Shown piece by piece: positions 14,870 to 21,537 of a DNA stretch of 64,000 nucleotides. Numbering within the stretch: the stretch's first letter is position 1; each line of letters begins with the position of its first letter. This stretch comes from a virus. Location: positions 1 through 64,000 of IMG/VR virus record IMGVR_UViG_3300018432_000290; one strand, 5' to 3'. The notes under the pieces are model-generated. The model ran no database searches, was not told the DNA's origin, and saw nothing but the letters and a program-made list of their open reading frames with translations. The translations under genes and the position numbers were made by a program.

Positions 14870-15360
14870 GCGGCAACGGGGACCGCCCCGCGGACCGCAT
14901 GCTGCGCGGGCGGGTGGATGAGCTGGACCGGGACCTCCAGGTCACCCGCGCGGCGGTCAAGGCGCTGTCGGAGAGCATCACGGCCATGGCCGTCCAGGCC
15001 GCGCGGGTGCGTCCCATCCACTGGCCGGACCTGCCCAACGACCAGCACGCCGCCCGGTACACGGAGCTGCTGGCCTGGATGCGGGAGGTGCTGGTGGAGC
15101 GCTACCCGTTCGACGCGGAAGCCCTCACCCCGTGCTGGTGGCGCCACCCCACGGCCGTGGACCTGCTCACCGCGGCCTGGCAGAGCTGGACGGCGGTGTA
15201 CCGCAACCCCGCGGCCAGCGTGGACCGCCAGGTGACGTGGCAGCACACCACGCGCCCCACCACCACGTTCCAGCTACGGCTGGCACTGAGCAACTGTTCC
15301 GGGGCCAAGCACGTGGACGACCCCCACCAGCCGGAGCTGGTCACGGGGGCCTGGGGGTAG
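14866..15360 (+). CDS. DUF4913-like protein
   Basis: A 164-residue protein with a GTG start. The C-terminal half contains LLAWMREVLVERYP, then LTPCWWRHPTAVDLLTAAWQ, which matches what I recall of DUF4913: a Cys-Trp-Trp with a following His and an aromatic helix, found mostly on actinobacterial plasmids and integrative elements. A helical N-terminus (residues 15-50) comes first. Last gene of the plus-strand operon; it converges with the next minus gene with one base between stops. Function unknown. Confidence 0.65.
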   Translation: MSGNGDRPADRMLRGRVDELDRDLQVTRAAVKALSESITAMAVQAARVRPIHWPDLPNDQHAARYTELLAWMREVLVERYPFDAEALTPCWWRHPTAVDLLTAAWQSWTAVYRNPAASVDRQVTWQHTTRPTTTFQLRLALSNCSGAKHVDDPHQPELVTGAWG

Positions 15361-15361
15361 C

Positions 15362-15595
15362 TCACACGGTGCGGTCCGTGGGATCCAGGAACACCACCGG
15401 CACGGGGGTGCCCGGCTCGATCAGGGCCACCACCAGCTCCCCGTTCCCGGCCAGGGCCAGCACCTGGTGGCGTCGCTTGCCGTCCGAGCACGGCACCGCC
15501 CTGCTGACCAGGTCCACCACCAGTGCCTGGCCGCCCCACTGGATGGAATCCAGGCAGTGCAGCTGATCAGGCAGCAGGTGGCGGACCGTGGCCAT
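15362..15595 (-). CDS. hypothetical protein
   Basis: A 77-residue protein starting MATVRHLLPDQLHCLDS. Strand-rich core (ALVVDLVSRAVPC, LVVALIEPGTPVPVVFL) suggests a small beta-barrel. One-base overlap with the upstream gene. Confidence 0.5.
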   Translation of the reverse strand: MATVRHLLPDQLHCLDSIQWGGQALVVDLVSRAVPCSDGKRRHQVLALAGNGELVVALIEPGTPVPVVFLDPTDRTV

Positions 15596-15918
15596 CAGGC
15601 GTCGTCCTCCTGCTCGGGCACGTGGCCGGACAGGTTGACCGGGCACCCGGGGTTCAGGTCCTCCGCGTCCCGCCACACCCCGTCCCACTCCAGGGCGGCC
15701 GAGCAGTGGTGGCAGGTCCCGGTCAGGGGGTCACCCTCCGGGTTCCACCCCGGCGGCATGTAGGTCAGCCAGAACCGCATCCCCAGTCGGGTGATCTCCG
15801 AGAACGCCCCCCGCACGTCCCCCAGCTCCGTCCGGGCCCGGTCCTCGATCTCCTCCCGCTCGGCCCGGGTGATGCGGGCGCGCGGCATGGGTTCCCGGCG
15901 TTCGGTGTCCCTGGGCAT
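15595..15918 (-). CDS. hypothetical zinc-binding protein
   Basis: A 107-residue protein. A charged helix (RAEREEIEDRARTELGDV) precedes a Cys/Trp-rich part with CHHC and a later Cys. GGAGG precedes the ATG; GTG at 15921 or the internal ATG at 15888 are alternative starts. The reading frame upstream of the start is unclear because of a suspected indel near 15.9 kb. Confidence 0.5.
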   Translation of the reverse strand: MPRDTERREPMPRARITRAEREEIEDRARTELGDVRGAFSEITRLGMRFWLTYMPPGWNPEGDPLTGTCHHCSAALEWDGVWRDAEDLNPGCPVNLSGHVPEQEDDA

Positions 15919-16075
15919 CACCCACCACCTCCTCGAGCGTCCCGGCCAGCCCGCACCGTTCCCACCACACGCGCACCTGGAAGCTGGCCACCACGGCCAC
16001 CGCCCACGGCACCACCACCAGCACCAGCCCCAGCCCCAGCGCCACCAGCGCCGACGCCTTGGCCATGTCCGGCAT
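15731..16075 (-). CDS. possible membrane protein in an overlapping frame
   Basis: In a frame different from both neighbours, MPDMAKASALVALGLG is followed by VLVVVPWAVAVVASF, a convincing membrane helix, then VRVWWERCGLAGTLEEVVG. Codons here end almost only in G or C down to about 15920, which supports coding. The frame then runs on into the next gene until 15731, which is implausible, so a one-base error near 15.92 kb probably hides its real stop. Confidence 0.4.
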   Translation of the reverse strand: MPDMAKASALVALGLGLVLVVVPWAVAVVASFQVRVWWERCGLAGTLEEVVGDAQGHRTPGTHAARPHHPGRAGGDRGPGPDGAGGRAGGVLGDHPTGDAVLADLHAAGVEPGG

Positions 16076-16289
16076 GGTCTCCCTGGGGGAACTCACATCT
16101 GCGGCACCGCGCCCCGTCCGGCCAGGATTGGGTCTCGCGCTGCCAGCGGTCCGGCAACGCCACCAGGCGGATACCGCACTGGGTCCACACCACCCCGGTG
16201 GTGATGTGCCACGGCCCCGGGGTGATGGAGTGCTGGCCGCGGGGGCGCCGGCTGGCGCGCACGTACAGCGTGGGCTCAGTGCTGGCCAC
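15918..16289 (-). CDS. hypothetical zinc-binding protein, C-terminal part doubtful
   Basis: As read, 123 residues with a GTG start. Residues 1-67 are convincing: HSITPGPWHITTGVVWTQCG, followed by a Trp and CRRCEF, a split C-x(n)-C-x-x-C site. After residue 67 the sequence becomes Gly/Ala low-complexity with poor third-position GC, while another frame reads as a membrane protein. An indel in the gene is likely. Confidence 0.45.
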   Translation of the reverse strand: MASTEPTLYVRASRRPRGQHSITPGPWHITTGVVWTQCGIRLVALPDRWQRETQSWPDGARCRRCEFPQGDHAGHGQGVGAGGAGAGAGAGGGAVGGGRGGQLPGARVVGTVRAGRDARGGGG

Positions 16290-16581
16290 AGCGCACCTCC
16301 GCGACGTCCGGGGCCCACTGGGGGTCCCAGCCCGGGATGGTGTGGCGGTGTCCGTAGGCCAGCAGGCGCACCACGTGGACCAGCACGTTGGAGTCCGGGT
16401 CCCCGGCCGGCAGCTGGGCGATCCGGCCGGCGCACACCCCGGCGATGGCCTGCTCGGCGGCCACCCGGGCGGTGTCCCGGTCGTCCGCGGCCTCGGTGCC
16501 CAGCTCGGTCAGCGTGTTGTGGACGTCGGCCAGCCAGCACGCCAGCCTGGACGGCACCTGGTACGGCTCACCCCTGGCCAC
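16276..16581 (-). CDS. hypothetical protein
   Basis: A 101-residue protein with a GTG start. Helical N-terminus (LACWLADVHNTLTELGTEA), Ala-rich middle, and a short C-terminal region with His and Trp. Overlaps both neighbours by 14 bases. Unrecognised. Confidence 0.5.
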   Translation of the reverse strand: MARGEPYQVPSRLACWLADVHNTLTELGTEAADDRDTARVAAEQAIAGVCAGRIAQLPAGDPDSNVLVHVVRLLAYGHRHTIPGWDPQWAPDVAEVRCGQH

Positions 16582-17356
16582 GGCGCACCGCTTCCGGGCA
16601 GTCGCTGGCGTGCTGGCTGGTGCTGGCCCCGCACACGTCGCACGTGGGCATGGTTCGGACCAGCGGCACCCGGTCCCGGTCCCCCGGCATGGTGGGACAC
16701 ATGCCGGGGGTGGGGCACAGGCAGTCCCGGTCGATGTGGCGGGCCTTGGTCTCGGCCACGTACATGGCCTCGGTGGCGGTGTGGTGCCCCACCCCGCTCA
16801 TGTACCGGTGCCCGCCCTCGGTCCAGGCCGTCCAGCCCCAGCGCAGCATGGGACCCCCGGCGCGCACCTCCAGCACGGCACCACCGGCCAGCACCTTGAC
16901 GTAGCGCTCCGGGGCGTCCGGGTCGTGGGTGACCGACACCCACTCCGCCCCGCGGATGGCGTCCCCCTGCTGGACGGTCAGGGCCGCCACGCCGGCGCGC
17001 AGCCCCAGCCCCAGTGCCACCGCGTCCGCGATGTGCTCGGCGCTCATCCCGGCGGTGGCCGCGGCGCGCACCGCCTCGGTGATCCCCCCGGCGAGCTCGC
17101 CGTCCAGGGGGTCCGGCAGCTGGCGCCCGAACCCGTCGTGCGTCACCTCCGGGTACCCGTCCGGGTCGTGCCCGCCGTCGTGCCCGGCCGGGCGGTAGCA
17201 ACCCCACCCGGAGTCGGTCTGGACACCGCAGCGCTCCACCGCCGGTGGCAGGGCCACGGTGGGCTCGTAGTCCGGCACGGGGCCGGGGTCGTGGTCGTCC
17301 AGCGGCGGGTCCCAGGGGGCCCGGTGGCTGGCGTTGCTCTTGGCGTCGTCGGTCAT
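16568..17356 (-). CDS. hypothetical protein with zinc sites
   Basis: A 262-residue protein. The N-terminal part has VERCGVQ and GCYRPAGHDGGHDP, resembling the Cys/His motif seen in many actinophage proteins. The middle is helical (AEHIADAVALGLGLR) followed by a strand-rich section, and the C-terminus has CLCPTPGMC and CDVCGAS. Several zinc-binding elements are therefore likely. The ATG is nine bases after a near-perfect 13-bp element. No family assigned. Confidence 0.6.
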   Translation of the reverse strand: MTDDAKSNASHRAPWDPPLDDHDPGPVPDYEPTVALPPAVERCGVQTDSGWGCYRPAGHDGGHDPDGYPEVTHDGFGRQLPDPLDGELAGGITEAVRAAATAGMSAEHIADAVALGLGLRAGVAALTVQQGDAIRGAEWVSVTHDPDAPERYVKVLAGGAVLEVRAGGPMLRWGWTAWTEGGHRYMSGVGHHTATEAMYVAETKARHIDRDCLCPTPGMCPTMPGDRDRVPLVRTMPTCDVCGASTSQHASDCPEAVRRGQG

Positions 17357-17365
17357 GGGTCGGCT

Positions 17366-17378
17366 CTCCTCGGTGGTT
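17366..17378 (-). promoter_or_regulatory. start-associated 13-bp element
   Basis: AACCACCGAGGAG upstream of the ATG at 17356; one base off the consensus. Confidence 0.7.
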
Positions 17379-17725
17379 CAGGGCTTGAAGGTCTCGGCGG
17401 TGGTGCGCACCCACTCCGGGGCGGACTCCCACGGCAACGTCCAGCGGGACTGCTCCCCGTCCTCCGGGTCCGGAGGGGCCCAGGCGATGGTGCCGCTCTC
17501 CGGGCCCATGCACGTCACGTAGGCGCGGTCCAGGCGCCACTGGACGGCGTCGTACAGGTCCCGCTCGTAGGTGATCGTCAGCAGGTTGGGGGTGATGCGG
17601 CGCACCGGGGCGTTGGGGTCCCGGCCGGTGTCCTGGGCCCGCGGGATGGACATGGTGGGGGCGGCGCGCAGGCGCAGGTACAGGGTGTGCGTCTCCACGC
17701 GCCCGTACGGTTCGGCGATGGTCAT
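17378..17725 (-). CDS. hypothetical protein
   Basis: A 115-residue protein starting MTIAEPYGRVETHTLYL. Aromatic- and strand-rich (LLTITYERDLYDAVQWRL). Both ends are flanked by start-associated elements, so it may be translated independently. Unrecognised family. Confidence 0.55.
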   Translation of the reverse strand: MTIAEPYGRVETHTLYLRLRAAPTMSIPRAQDTGRDPNAPVRRITPNLLTITYERDLYDAVQWRLDRAYVTCMGPESGTIAWAPPDPEDGEQSRWTLPWESAPEWVRTTAETFKP

Positions 17726-17730
17726 GGGGC

Positions 17731-18117
17731 TCAGCTCTCCTCGGTGATGCGGCGGGGCGCCGGCGTGGGGGTCCACGCGGCGTAGCTGGCGGGCAGCTCC
17801 AGCCCCTGGGGGCTGGCCGTGATGGCCACCCGGGCCTGGGCACACACCTGGCGGCGGGCGCGGCGGCGCGCTCGAGCGCGGCACCACCAGGCCACCACGC
17901 GGGCCCAGCGCTGGGGCCAGGTCAGGGACCCGGCGTGCTGGGCCACGTCCACCACCGCCCGGGCCAGCATCACGGCCCCGGCCACGGCCAGGACGGCCAC
18001 AGCGGCCAGCAGGTAGACGACGGCCACGGTGGCGCCCAGCAGCGCGCCGGCGACGGCCACCACCGACACAGCGGCCAGGACGGGTGGACTGGGGCAGTGC
18101 TGGGGACAGTGGGGCAT
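17731..18117 (-). CDS. membrane protein
   Basis: A 128-residue protein. A long hydrophobic stretch (about residues 12-55, for example LLGATVAVVYLLAAVAVLAV) predicts two membrane helices, followed by a basic cytoplasmic tail. N-terminal Cys residues (PHCPQHC) are notable. Preceded by a start-associated element nine bases upstream. Confidence 0.6.
   Translation of the reverse strand: MPHCPQHCPSPPVLAAVSVVAVAGALLGATVAVVYLLAAVAVLAVAGAVMLARAVVDVAQHAGSLTWPQRWARVVAWWCRARARRRARRQVCAQARVAITASPQGLELPASYAAWTPTPAPRRITEES
17737..17749 (-). promoter_or_regulatory. start-associated element, variant
   Basis: CATCACCGAGGAG, one base off the consensus, read as ITEES at the C-terminus of the upstream gene. Confidence 0.65.
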
Positions 18118-18120
18118 GGG

Positions 18121-18474
18121 TCAGCTCTCCTCGGTGGGTGGGTCGATCAGGTGCCAGCCGCCCAACAGCCGCTCGGCGATGCGGGCGGCCAGCACGTCCG
18201 GATAGGCGTCCAGGTAGCCCCGGCACGCGCTCTGGCCCAGCTCCGGGTGGGTCCCGTAGCTCAGCGTCATGTGGCAGGTGAGCACCCCACCGGACTGGGG
18301 CAGCCCCTCCAGCTCCGGCAGGCGGATGCCGCGGTTGTGGTCCACCAGCTCCCCCAGGCGCCCCGGACGCAGCCGCATGGGGTTGCCCGGCCGGAACACG
18401 CACGTGGCGCACTTCCGGGCCATGGCCTGGGGTAGTCCGGTGTCCGGGTGGAACACCGGGCCCTGCCCGGTCAT
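18121..18474 (-). CDS. hypothetical protein with conserved Cys motif
   Basis: A 117-residue protein. KCATCVFRPGNPMRLRPGRL carries a Cys pair with an FRPG motif; later Cys (GGVLTCHMT) and QSACRGYLD complete a likely four-Cys site. Proteins with this look are frequent in actinophage genomes, by recollection; I know no function for them. Confidence 0.6.
   Translation of the reverse strand: MTGQGPVFHPDTGLPQAMARKCATCVFRPGNPMRLRPGRLGELVDHNRGIRLPELEGLPQSGGVLTCHMTLSYGTHPELGQSACRGYLDAYPDVLAARIAERLLGGWHLIDPPTEES
18127..18138 (-). promoter_or_regulatory. start-associated element, variant
   Basis: CCCACCGAGGAG before the ATG at 18117; also encodes the PTEES end of the upstream gene. Confidence 0.65.
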
Positions 18475-18671
18475 GCCAGCTCGTCTCGGCGGTAGTCCTT
18501 CCACAGGGTGTCCACGCTCATGGACTGGGTGCGGCGGGACGTCGAACGCTTCACCTGCACGCGGGTGCCGTCGTCGGTCACCTCCACGATGCGCAACCGG
18601 CGCCACGTCTCGCGGCGCCCGTGCCACACCTGGTCCGGCTGGGGGCGGTCCCCCTTGCGGCGAGTGGTCAC
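18471..18671 (-). CDS. small basic hypothetical protein
   Basis: A 66-residue protein with a GTG start. Strand-rich and Arg/Lys-rich (WRRLRIVEVTDDGTRVQVK), likely nucleic-acid-binding. Four-base overlaps on both sides. Confidence 0.5.
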   Translation of the reverse strand: MTTRRKGDRPQPDQVWHGRRETWRRLRIVEVTDDGTRVQVKRSTSRRTQSMSVDTLWKDYRRDELA

Positions 18672-18844
18672 CGGAACCCCCTCCACTCGTGCGGGACGGG
18701 ACGACCCTGCTCGCGCAGCAGGGCGGTCAGGGCGCCGGTTAGCACCGGCCACGCGCGGGCCAGCTCGGCCAGGGCGGCACGGTGGGCCGCCGGGCAGCGT
18801 CCGGGGTTCTCCACCGCGGCCAGGACGCGGGCCACGGCGGTCAC
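18668..18844 (-). CDS. small hypothetical protein
   Basis: A 58-residue helical protein with a GTG start, overlapping the sigma-factor gene by four bases. Being co-transcribed with the sigma gene, it could be a regulator of it, but nothing in the sequence proves this. Confidence 0.5.
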   Translation of the reverse strand: MTAVARVLAAVENPGRCPAAHRAALAELARAWPVLTGALTALLREQGRPVPHEWRGFR

Positions 18845-19386
18845 GACGCCACCGCCCTGCGCAGCTCGGCCAGCCCGCGGGCACACCGGGACTTCACCGT
18901 CCCCACCGGCACCCCCAGCCACACGGCCACGTCCACCTGGGGGACGCCGTCGTGGTGGACCAGCACCACCACGTCCAGGCGGTCCGGGGCCAGTAGCTCG
19001 AGGAGCGCGGTCACGTCCTTGCGGCACTCCACGGTGGCCAGCCCCGGGTCCTCCCGGGCCTCCCGCTCCCCCAGCTCGTCCAGCTGGGCCACCACGCGGG
19101 GACGCCTGCCGAAGGTGCGCAGGTGGGTGTACACCACGCTGGACGTCACGGTGTACAGCCAGGACCGGAACGATGCCCGGCCCGCCCACGTGTGCACGCT
19201 GTGCAGCAGGCGCACCGCCACCTCCTGGGTCATGTCGTCGGCGTCCCGGCTGGCGCGCCCCAGCAGGTGGTGGGCCACGTTGTGCACGTAGCGCTGGTGG
19301 CGGGTCCACAGCTCGGCGAAGGCGTCGGGGTCCCCGGCGGCGTACGCGGCCACCAGCGCCGCGTCGTCGCGCTCCAGGGGGCTCAC
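18841..19386 (-). CDS. ECF-type RNA polymerase sigma factor
   Basis: A 181-residue protein with a GTG start. Region 2 shows DAFAELWTRHQRYVHNVAHH, DADDMTQEVAVRLLHS and FRSWLYTVTSSVVYTHLR, the -10-binding helices of ECF sigmas. Region 4 shows LLELLAPDRLDVVVLVHHDG and VPVGTVKSRCARGL, the -35-binding HTH. No regions 1 or 3 are present. A phage-encoded ECF sigma could redirect host polymerase to a subset of phage promoters. It overlaps its upstream neighbour by four bases. Confidence 0.85.
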   Translation of the reverse strand: MSPLERDDAALVAAYAAGDPDAFAELWTRHQRYVHNVAHHLLGRASRDADDMTQEVAVRLLHSVHTWAGRASFRSWLYTVTSSVVYTHLRTFGRRPRVVAQLDELGEREAREDPGLATVECRKDVTALLELLAPDRLDVVVLVHHDGVPQVDVAVWLGVPVGTVKSRCARGLAELRRAVAS

Positions 19387-19682
19387 GACGTCCCTGCCCG
19401 GTGGCCGGCCGCGCGCTGCACGCGCCCGGGCATGCCGTGGAGCACGTGTCCGAAGTAGTCGGCCACGTCCATCTGAGCGTCCAGCAGCACGCGGTGGGCG
19501 CGGTCCACGGCGGAGCTGCGCACCTCCCCGCGGCGGGCTGCGGCCTCGGCGTCGTCGCGGGCCGTGCGCGCGGCCTCGGCGGTGGCGCACAGCATGGCGG
19601 CGTGCCCGTCCCCGATGCACAGGGGCAGGAACTCCCGCACCTGTCCGGCGCTGGGGGTGGGGGCGGTCTGGTCGGTGTCCAT
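19383..19682 (-). CDS. hypothetical protein cotranscribed with ECF sigma
   Basis: A 99-residue protein whose ATG (19680-19682) sits four bases after a perfect 13-bp element. Helical, with a Cys (LPLCIGDG) and a later DVADYFGHVLHG. It is translationally coupled to the sigma gene, the place where anti-sigma or co-regulators often lie, but there is no membrane helix or ZAS zinc motif (H-x3-C-x2-C). Confidence 0.55.
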   Translation of the reverse strand: MDTDQTAPTPSAGQVREFLPLCIGDGHAAMLCATAEAARTARDDAEAAARRGEVRSSAVDRAHRVLLDAQMDVADYFGHVLHGMPGRVQRAAGHRAGTS

Positions 19683-19686
19683 GTCT

Positions 19687-19699
19687 CTCCTCGGTGGTG
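19687..19699 (-). promoter_or_regulatory. start-associated 13-bp element
   Basis: Perfect CACCACCGAGGAG four bases before the ATG at 19682. Confidence 0.75.
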
Positions 19700-19714
19700 G
19701 AACGGAGCCTGGAA

Positions 19715-19745
19715 CCCCGCCGCCCGGGGTCGCCGGGCGACGGGG
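19715..19745 (-). terminator. 13-bp hairpin
   Basis: CCCCGCCGCCCGG (19715-19727) pairs with 19733-19745, one mismatch, five-base loop. It follows the stop codon at 19758. Confidence 0.6.
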
Positions 19746-19757
19746 AGTCTGGCGGGG

Positions 19758-20222
19758 TCAGGACTGGAGCGCGGCGCGGGCGGCGTCGGTGATGGGCACG
19801 ACGCGCAGCATCTGGAAGGACACCCCGCGGAACCCGGCCACGGACTCCGAGCCCCCCAGCGGCACCACGGTGGCCCGGCCCCCGTCGGCCTTGATCGCCA
19901 CGAACAGGCCGCGCTGGGCCTCCCGGGTGGGGGAGGTGAACACCACCACGGATCCCAGGGTCACGCGGCCCCCGGCGGCGGCCAGCTCGGCCATGCGGGC
20001 GCGGGCGCGGGCGGCGGTGTCGGAGTCCACGCGCTCGAACAGCTCCGGGGCCCCCGCGATACCACGGCCCCCCTCCACGGGGTCCACGGCCAGCCTGCGG
20101 CGGCTCCCACCCGGGATGGCGGTCACCACGAACAGGGGGTCGCCCTCGCCGGGGCGCCGGGCCTCCGGCAGGAGGTGGACGACGTCACCCACGGCGTGGG
20201 CGGGAATGGTCTGTGCTGGCAT
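19758..20222 (-). CDS. hypothetical protein
   Basis: A 154-residue protein with its own start-associated element and a downstream hairpin, so probably a one-gene unit. Strand-rich (VGDVVHLLPE, LFVVTAIPGGSRRRL, GSVVVFTSP), with an Ala/Arg helix in the middle. Unrecognised family. Confidence 0.6.
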   Translation of the reverse strand: MPAQTIPAHAVGDVVHLLPEARRPGEGDPLFVVTAIPGGSRRRLAVDPVEGGRGIAGAPELFERVDSDTAARARARMAELAAAGGRVTLGSVVVFTSPTREAQRGLFVAIKADGGRATVVPLGGSESVAGFRGVSFQMLRVVPITDAARAALQS

Positions 20223-20227
20223 GGCTG

Positions 20228-20240
20228 CTCCTCGGTGGTG
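20228..20240 (-). promoter_or_regulatory. start-associated 13-bp element
   Basis: Perfect CACCACCGAGGAG five bases before the ATG at 20222. Confidence 0.75.
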
Positions 20241-20315
20241 GAGTCCTCGACCGTCCTGGCCGGGGGCGCCGTCCCCGGGCCCGTGGCGTGGCGGGTCCGG
20301 GGGCGACGCTCCCGG

Positions 20316-21350
20316 TCAGGCCGGGGTGGGCTGGAACAGCTTCCAGGCGGTGGCCTTGACGGCGTCGCTGCCACCCACCAGGGAACGGGCGGCGCGGGCA
20401 CGCTCCGGGGTGCCGTGGTCCCGGGTCTGGACCGCGGCGTGCCAGTCCAGGTACTCGGTGATCACGTTGTACCCGGCCCAGGCGGTCCCGCGCACCGTGG
20501 CCTGCTGGCTACCGTCCTGCAACAGCGCGACCAGCTGGTCCATCTTGGCCTTGTCGTTGGCCTTGGCCCGGTCGGTCAGGTCCTTGTCCCCGCCGGGGCG
20601 AATGATCTGCTTGGCCTTGATCTCGAACTCCCCGGTGGTCATGGGGGTGTTGACCATGCGCTCCGCGCCGGTCTGGAACTCCTCGAACCACTCGGAGGTC
20701 AGGCCCAGGTGCTTGCGGGCCTCGGCGATCTGCTGGGTGGCCTTCTCGGTGTGGCGCACCTTGTAGATCCCGTCGTTGCACCGCATGGCGGCGCGCTCGG
20801 TGTTGCCGCACACCACCCGGATCGGGGTCACGGCGGTGGTGAACGCGGAGCTGCCGTCGTGGCTGTTCAGGCAGGCCACGTACAGGTCCACGCGGTCCAC
20901 CCCGCCCACCTGCACGCTGCGCGGCAGCTTGGCCGTGATGAACACCCGGCGCCCGTGGTCCAGGCTCCCCCCGGTCTCCAGCGTGGCCCCGCCCTCGGCC
21001 ACCAGGGTCTGGAGGTAGGTGGCGTGGGCCTCGTTCTGGATGGGGGTGTACCAGCTCCCCACCGTGCCCAGCTTCTCCATCTGGCCGGTGAAGGGGCTTG
21101 TGCGCACCACGGTGCGCTCCGTGTCGTCCACCAGCGGGACCGTGGTGCCGTTCTCCAGCATCACGTGGGCCACGCTGGGCAGCGCGCGCACGTCCCAGCC
21201 CCCCAGGTACGCGGTGCGCATCAGCTCGTCGGGATCCATCAGGCCGTCGGTCACGGTCCCGAGACCGTGCCAGCCGGGTCGCACGGCGGCGGCAAAGCTG
21301 GTGACGACGGTCCCGTCGGCGGTGGTGTTCTGTTCCAACTCGTGGGCCAT
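20316..21350 (-). CDS. DUF932 phage/plasmid-like protein
   Basis: A 344-residue protein preceded by an AGGAGG eight bases from the ATG. It shows the DUF932 (TIGR03299-type) pattern: VRPGWHGLGTVTD near the N-terminus, VGSWYTPIQNEAHATYLQTL, TAKLPRSVQVGGVDRVDLYV, and VTPIRVVCGNTERAAMR. The family occurs on phages and plasmids of many bacteria; its role is not established. It is flanked by operator-like dyads upstream and imperfect GC-rich inverted repeats downstream. Confidence 0.85.
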   Translation of the reverse strand: MAHELEQNTTADGTVVTSFAAAVRPGWHGLGTVTDGLMDPDELMRTAYLGGWDVRALPSVAHVMLENGTTVPLVDDTERTVVRTSPFTGQMEKLGTVGSWYTPIQNEAHATYLQTLVAEGGATLETGGSLDHGRRVFITAKLPRSVQVGGVDRVDLYVACLNSHDGSSAFTTAVTPIRVVCGNTERAAMRCNDGIYKVRHTEKATQQIAEARKHLGLTSEWFEEFQTGAERMVNTPMTTGEFEIKAKQIIRPGGDKDLTDRAKANDKAKMDQLVALLQDGSQQATVRGTAWAGYNVITEYLDWHAAVQTRDHGTPERARAARSLVGGSDAVKATAWKLFQPTPA

Positions 21351-21400
21351 GATGCGGTCCTCCTGGGGGTGAGGTCCCCGGTCCTTCCGGGGGGGCGTTC

Positions 21401-21440
21401 GTGTTCCACACTACGGGTCCCCCCCGTTGTGTGCCACACA
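21401..21440. promoter_or_regulatory. operator-like dyads upstream of DUF932 gene
   Basis: TGTGTGCCACACA (21428-21440) is a perfect 6-bp dyad around one base, and GTGTTCCACAC (21401-21411) is a weaker copy. Both resemble the AGTGTGACACACT dyads found at three other starts in this region. Confidence 0.5.
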
Positions 21441-21480
21441 TCGGGGGGGACCGGGTCTGTACCGTGACCTGCCAGAACAT

Positions 21481-21520
21481 GGCCCAACCCCCCGACACTC
21501 CGGTGTCGAGGGGCTGGGCC
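21481..21520 (-). terminator. 18-bp hairpin
   Basis: 21481-21498 pairs with 21503-21520 (16 of 18 positions) around the tetraloop TCCG. It lies 18 bases past the stop codon of the 21538-22824 gene. Confidence 0.65.
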
Positions 21521-21537
21521 GGGCGGGGCCGGGGGGC

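Noticed and set aside
19383-19682. Calling the sigma-linked gene an anti-sigma factor
   Set aside because: Position alone is not enough; there is no zinc-binding ZAS motif and no membrane helix.
21460-21465. TGTACCGT on the plus strand before the 21481 hairpin as a small-RNA promoter
   Set aside because: The octamer matches two other putative promoters, but only about 60 bases would be transcribed before the hairpin, and the hairpin is better explained as the terminator of the minus gene.
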